A stretch of DNA of 8,297 nt from assembly GCA_964511535.1 (NCBI GenBank), contig CAZEFW010000252.1, positions 1-8,297 on the forward strand, given 5' to 3'. This document shows positions 5,208 to 8,297 of the stretch, in pieces. A program made the translations under genes and the position numbers. The notes below the pieces were generated by a model. It saw nothing but the letters and a program-made list of their open reading frames with translations. It made no database searches and was not told the DNA's origin. This stretch comes from CAZCFB01 sp964511535 (GTDB taxonomy: Bacteria > Myxococcota_A > Polyangia > GCA-2747355 > CAZCFB01). Within the stretch, counting starts at the first letter, position 1. Every line of letters begins with the position of its first letter.

Positions 5208-7384
5208 GGAACCGCAAGCTGAAAAACCGGAGTTGGTTGCTGGCCGGAGCGCTGCTGCAGCTCCTCGTCTCTGTCGGGACGGCGCGAGGAGAGCCGTCGG
5301 GCCCTGTGTTCGCTGCCACGTACCTGCCCGACAGCCCGGCCTCGCCCGCGGCGAACACGGCGCCGGGAAAGGTGCGGTTCGAGCAGCTGCCCGAGATTCA
5401 GATCGCGCGTCAGTTCGGAAAGCTGGCGCCCAAGCACAAGGCCGCGCTGCGCAAGAACGGCTTCTTCGTGGCGCCCTCGAACGCGACCCACCTGTACCAG
5501 ATCTACGAGCTCAACGACTACCTTCGGCTGCCGAGCTTCGTCACCACGGACCTGATGATCGCCCTGACCCACACCTTCATGGAGACCACCGTGCAGAAGC
5601 TGGAGGAGAACGAGCTCTTCCCGCGGCTGCAGAAGCTTTCTCAGGCGCTGTTCGACGAGGCGCTGAAGATGCGGCGGGACAGCAAGCGCAGGCAGGTGCG
5701 CCGCGCGGCCGACCACAACCTGTTCTACTTCGGCGTGGCTGCCAGGCTGGCGAGGTTGAAACCGAAGGTGCCGAAGTCGCTGCGCGCGAAGGTCTACCAG
5801 GCGAGCAGCCGCCTGGAGCGCACAGGTTTCATCCGCAGGAACCGGTGGGTGACCATCGGGGGTACGAAACTCAAAGTGGAGACGAGCGAGATCGTGGCCC
5901 TCCTCCCCGGACGCTACGCCCGGACCGAGAAGCTCAGGCAGTACGGCCGTGTGATGACCTGGTTTTCCACCCTCGGCGGATCGACCCGAAACCCGCAGGC
6001 CCGTGCGCTGCGCGCGGCCCTGGCGCTGCAAACGATGCGCAGGGCGAAAGTGGGGAAGACGCCGGCTCTGGCCTGGCTCGAGCAGCTGGAGTCGGTGGTG
6101 GGCATGTTCGTGGGCGCGTCGAACCGGACCACCCTGCGCACGTTGATACCGCAGTACGAGCAGGCGTTCGGGCAGGCCGACACCCCCGACGCCCTGTCCG
6201 ACAAGGAGGCTCTGGCGACGTTCACGCGCATCGCCGCGGGATCCAGCGGGCTGACCAAGCCGCCCACCGAGGCGGTGGCCCGCAGGAGCACCCCCCGGAT
6301 GGGGCTGCTTGGAAAGCGGGAACTGGCGGACTCCATGCACCTGCGGCAGGTGGCGCTCAACCCCGGCACGCGCCTGCACTTCTCCGGACTCGACGTGGCG
6401 GCGGCCCTCGGGTCAGGGCGGGCGCTCTCGTTGCTAAAGGAACATGACCCGGCGGTGAAGAGCTGGGATGGCTTCACCGCGGCCTACGAGAAGGGCGTCG
6501 CGGTCATGGGCAAGGCGATGGAGAAGCAGAAGAACAGGGACCTGTATCACGGCACTCTCCACGCGCTGCAGGCACACCTCCCCCCGGTGGTCCACCCGGA
6601 CTTTCCCGCCATGGCCACCCCCGCGTGGCAGGACAGGTCGATCCAGGCGGTGTTAGCAGGGTGGGCCGGTCTGCGACACACCTTTGGGCTCTACGGGACG
6701 TTGCTCGGCGCGGAGTGCGATCACCCTGACCTGGGGCCGCCGCCCGGAGTGGTGGAGCCGTACCCCGAACTGTACCGGAGGCTCCGGTTGGTGGTGGAGC
6801 GCTTCGAGGCCCGGCTCACCGCGACGGGCATGATGTATTCCCAGCAGGACGAGGAGAACATCTACGGCAGCGGCGCGAAGATGAAGTTCCTGATGGTCAA
6901 GAACGCACTCTCTTTTTGCGAACGCATCGCCAGGAAGCACCTTGCCGGACAGCGCCTGACGCGAATTGAGCGCAAGCAGATCACCACCTTCGGCGGGGCA
7001 GTGGAGCGTGCGCTGATCACCATGAGCGACAGCGCCATCCTCTCCGACCGGGAGAAGGACATGGCGCTGATCAGCGGCGTGGCGACCATCGGCCGACGCG
7101 TGCTGCACGCCGCGGTGGGCCACCCGGACGTGCTGTACGTGCTGGCGCGCGTGGACGGCAAGCTGACCCTGATGCGGGGGGCCACCATGTCGTACTACGA
7201 GTTTTTGACGCCCCTTCGGGGCAGGCTGGTCGACGAGCAGTGGCACGGGGTGCTCAATGCGGGCAAGGAGCCAGCGCGGCCGCTGTGGTTCCGTGATATT
7301 TACGCGCCAGCGCCGCCCCGGCCGCCGACGCCGGAGCGGACGCAGAATCGTTGCGCGAGCGATTACACCTGGCTGGAACTGTGA
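5204..7384 (+). CDS. exported DUF3160 protein
   Basis: A protein of 726 residues. A basic n-region (RNRKLKNR), a hydrophobic core and ARG|EP near residue 29 form a signal peptide. The remainder fits DUF3160, a large helical domain of unknown function. The diagnostic start of the domain is visible as KNGFFV (84-89), then YELNDYLRLPSFVTTDLMIALTHTFMETT in the 101-129 region, matching the family's pattern of FVTTD followed by a helix ending in LE. It ends with an aromatic and proline-rich segment around FRDIYAPAPPRPP. The ATG at 5204 overlaps the upstream TGA, with AAGGGGAGGG about 8 bases ahead, so translation is coupled. The length agrees with a full-length family member. Several long opposite-strand open frames cross this gene, but they are high-GC shadows. 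Assignment to DUF3160 is from recall of the motif, and no activity is known for it. Confidence 0.85.
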   Translation: MRNRKLKNRSWLLAGALLQLLVSVGTARGEPSGPVFAATYLPDSPASPAANTAPGKVRFEQLPEIQIARQFGKLAPKHKAALRKNGFFVAPSNATHLYQIYELNDYLRLPSFVTTDLMIALTHTFMETTVQKLEENELFPRLQKLSQALFDEALKMRRDSKRRQVRRAADHNLFYFGVAARLARLKPKVPKSLRAKVYQASSRLERTGFIRRNRWVTIGGTKLKVETSEIVALLPGRYARTEKLRQYGRVMTWFSTLGGSTRNPQARALRAALALQTMRRAKVGKTPALAWLEQLESVVGMFVGASNRTTLRTLIPQYEQAFGQADTPDALSDKEALATFTRIAAGSSGLTKPPTEAVARRSTPRMGLLGKRELADSMHLRQVALNPGTRLHFSGLDVAAALGSGRALSLLKEHDPAVKSWDGFTAAYEKGVAVMGKAMEKQKNRDLYHGTLHALQAHLPPVVHPDFPAMATPAWQDRSIQAVLAGWAGLRHTFGLYGTLLGAECDHPDLGPPPGVVEPYPELYRRLRLVVERFEARLTATGMMYSQQDEENIYGSGAKMKFLMVKNALSFCERIARKHLAGQRLTRIERKQITTFGGAVERALITMSDSAILSDREKDMALISGVATIGRRVLHAAVGHPDVLYVLARVDGKLTLMRGATMSYYEFLTPLRGRLVDEQWHGVLNAGKEPARPLWFRDIYAPAPPRPPTPERTQNRCASDYTWLEL

Positions 7385-8297
7385 TGCTCGCGCGGCGGGC
7401 ATACGCCGGGGCGACCGGGGCGGTCGCTCTGGCAGCGGTCCTGTGCGCGTCGCCGCTCGCGGTGGGCGAGCCGCGGCGGCCGCCTCGGCCGGTTACCGTC
7501 GTGCTCATCGGCGACCTGATGCTCACGTCCCAGCTGGCCGGGCCCACGGACCGGCAGGTCCGGGCCGTCCGGACGCTGCTGGGGGACGCGGACCTGGTCA
7601 TAGGGAACCTGGAGAGCGCGCCGGGCGATTGCCTGGACACGGGCACTCCCGAGTACCCGAGGCTGTGCGCGACGCCAGGTCATGTCGACCTGCTGCCCAG
7701 GCTGGGGTTCACCGGGGTGAGCCTGGCCAACAACCACATGCTCGACGCGGGCAATCGCGGGCTGAGCAAGGGCCGGCGGCGGCTGGAGCGCCTTGGGCTG
7801 ACGGTGACCCATCCGGCCCGGGCAGGGCGTGAGGGCTCACGCCTCCGCCGGGCATGCCCCGGCACTGAAGCTGCCCAGGTCTCGCGCCTGCGGGCTGGCG
7901 GGCGGCGGCTGGTGCTGCTGGCGTTCAACGCCACCGTTCCGGGTGGGGCACCTGCCGGTTTCCCAAAGCCAGTGACGCCAGCTCAGATCAAACGCTGCAC
8001 GGCGCGTTACGCCCGGAGCGCCACGGTCATCACAAGCATCCATCACGGATTGGAGTACGCCGCGACGCCCTCGCTCCGTGATGCGGCCCTGGTGCGCGCC
8101 GCGATCCAGGGCGGCGCCCCTGTGGTCGTGGGGCACCACCCTCACGTGACCCGCAGGGCTGGCTGGCTCGACGGCACCTTCGTGGCCTGGAGCCTGGGCA
8201 ACTTCATCAGCCACCAGCGTGCGCCGCGCACCCATGCGGGGCTGCTGCTGAGGGTTACGCTCGAGGGGAAGGCGGGAAAGCCGGACATCAGAGTGGA
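7384..8297 (+). CDS. CapA/PgsA-family (poly-gamma-glutamate capsule type) protein, 3' end missing
   Basis: An open frame runs from the ATG at 7384 to the window edge, giving about 304 residues. The start sits in TGATG, overlapping the DUF3160 stop by one base; an in-frame GTG at 7381 is an alternative. There is no good ribosome site, so re-initiation after the DUF3160 stop is likely. Residues 1-28 (RRAYAG..., hydrophobic core, AVG|EP) form a signal peptide. Family motifs appear in order: LIGDLMLT (41-48), VIGNLES (72-78), SLANNHMLDAG (113-123), SIHHGLEYA (218-226, usually HWGxEY), VVGHHPHV (248-255) and WSLGNFI (269-275). The domain is a calcineurin-like metallophosphoesterase fold first described in capsule synthesis; many homologues are not tied to capsules. 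One region at about 143-175 (AGREGSRLRRACPG...) is low in similarity and looks like an inserted loop. The C-terminus is outside the window. Confidence 0.88.
   Translation, partial: MLARRAYAGATGAVALAAVLCASPLAVGEPRRPPRPVTVVLIGDLMLTSQLAGPTDRQVRAVRTLLGDADLVIGNLESAPGDCLDTGTPEYPRLCATPGHVDLLPRLGFTGVSLANNHMLDAGNRGLSKGRRRLERLGLTVTHPARAGREGSRLRRACPGTEAAQVSRLRAGGRRLVLLAFNATVPGGAPAGFPKPVTPAQIKRCTARYARSATVITSIHHGLEYAATPSLRDAALVRAAIQGGAPVVVGHHPHVTRRAGWLDGTFVAWSLGNFISHQRAPRTHAGLLLRVTLEGKAGKPDIRV

Noticed and set aside
4850..6379. 509-residue open frame on the minus strand
   Set aside because: It lies antisense to the FG-GAP-like and DUF3160 genes, has a composition rich in Arg, His, Gln and Pro typical of high-GC shadow frames, and shows no motif.
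7257..7832. 191-residue plus-strand open frame across the DUF3160/CapA junction
   Set aside because: It is out of frame with both real genes, and its Arg/Gly-rich translation is a shadow of the CapA-like coding sequence.

Overview
The window is GC-rich and densely coded. Secreted proteins, VCBS/FG-GAP-like Asp-rich loops, a DUF3160 protein, a CapA-like protein and a WD40 repeat protein together suggest a large-genome environmental bacterium, perhaps of the Myxococcota/deltaproteobacterial type. That placement is a guess from gene content and base composition; there is no marker gene.

Layout. (1) 1-1247, plus strand: the 3' part of a WD40 beta-propeller gene whose true start lies left of the window. 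(2) 1248-1666: a convergent gap holding what looks like the decayed, frameshifted and internally deleted N-terminal part of an IS transposase on the minus strand. (3) 4024 down to 1667, minus strand: a tight three-gene operon of an inosine-uridine-type nucleoside hydrolase, a 64-residue Cys-rich lipoprotein (4-base ATGA overlap) and, 10 bases on, a 399-residue fusion of a low-molecular-weight protein tyrosine phosphatase-like domain to a BtpA-like TIM barrel. (4) 4025-4232: a divergent promoter region with a 16-base dyad. (5) 4233 to the right edge, plus strand: three exported proteins joined by stop/start overlaps, namely an FG-GAP/VCBS-like protein, a DUF3160 protein and a CapA/PgsA-type protein cut off by the window end.

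How they may work together. The minus-strand operon reads as a small nucleoside/ribose or phosphate-metabolism unit, with the lipoprotein as an unexplained passenger. The plus-strand operon looks like a cell-envelope or periplasmic unit, because all three products start with a signal peptide and are translationally coupled. The two operons share only the divergent control region. The most unusual items are the phosphatase-TIM barrel fusion with its operon partners, and the three-gene exported operon around a domain of unknown function.
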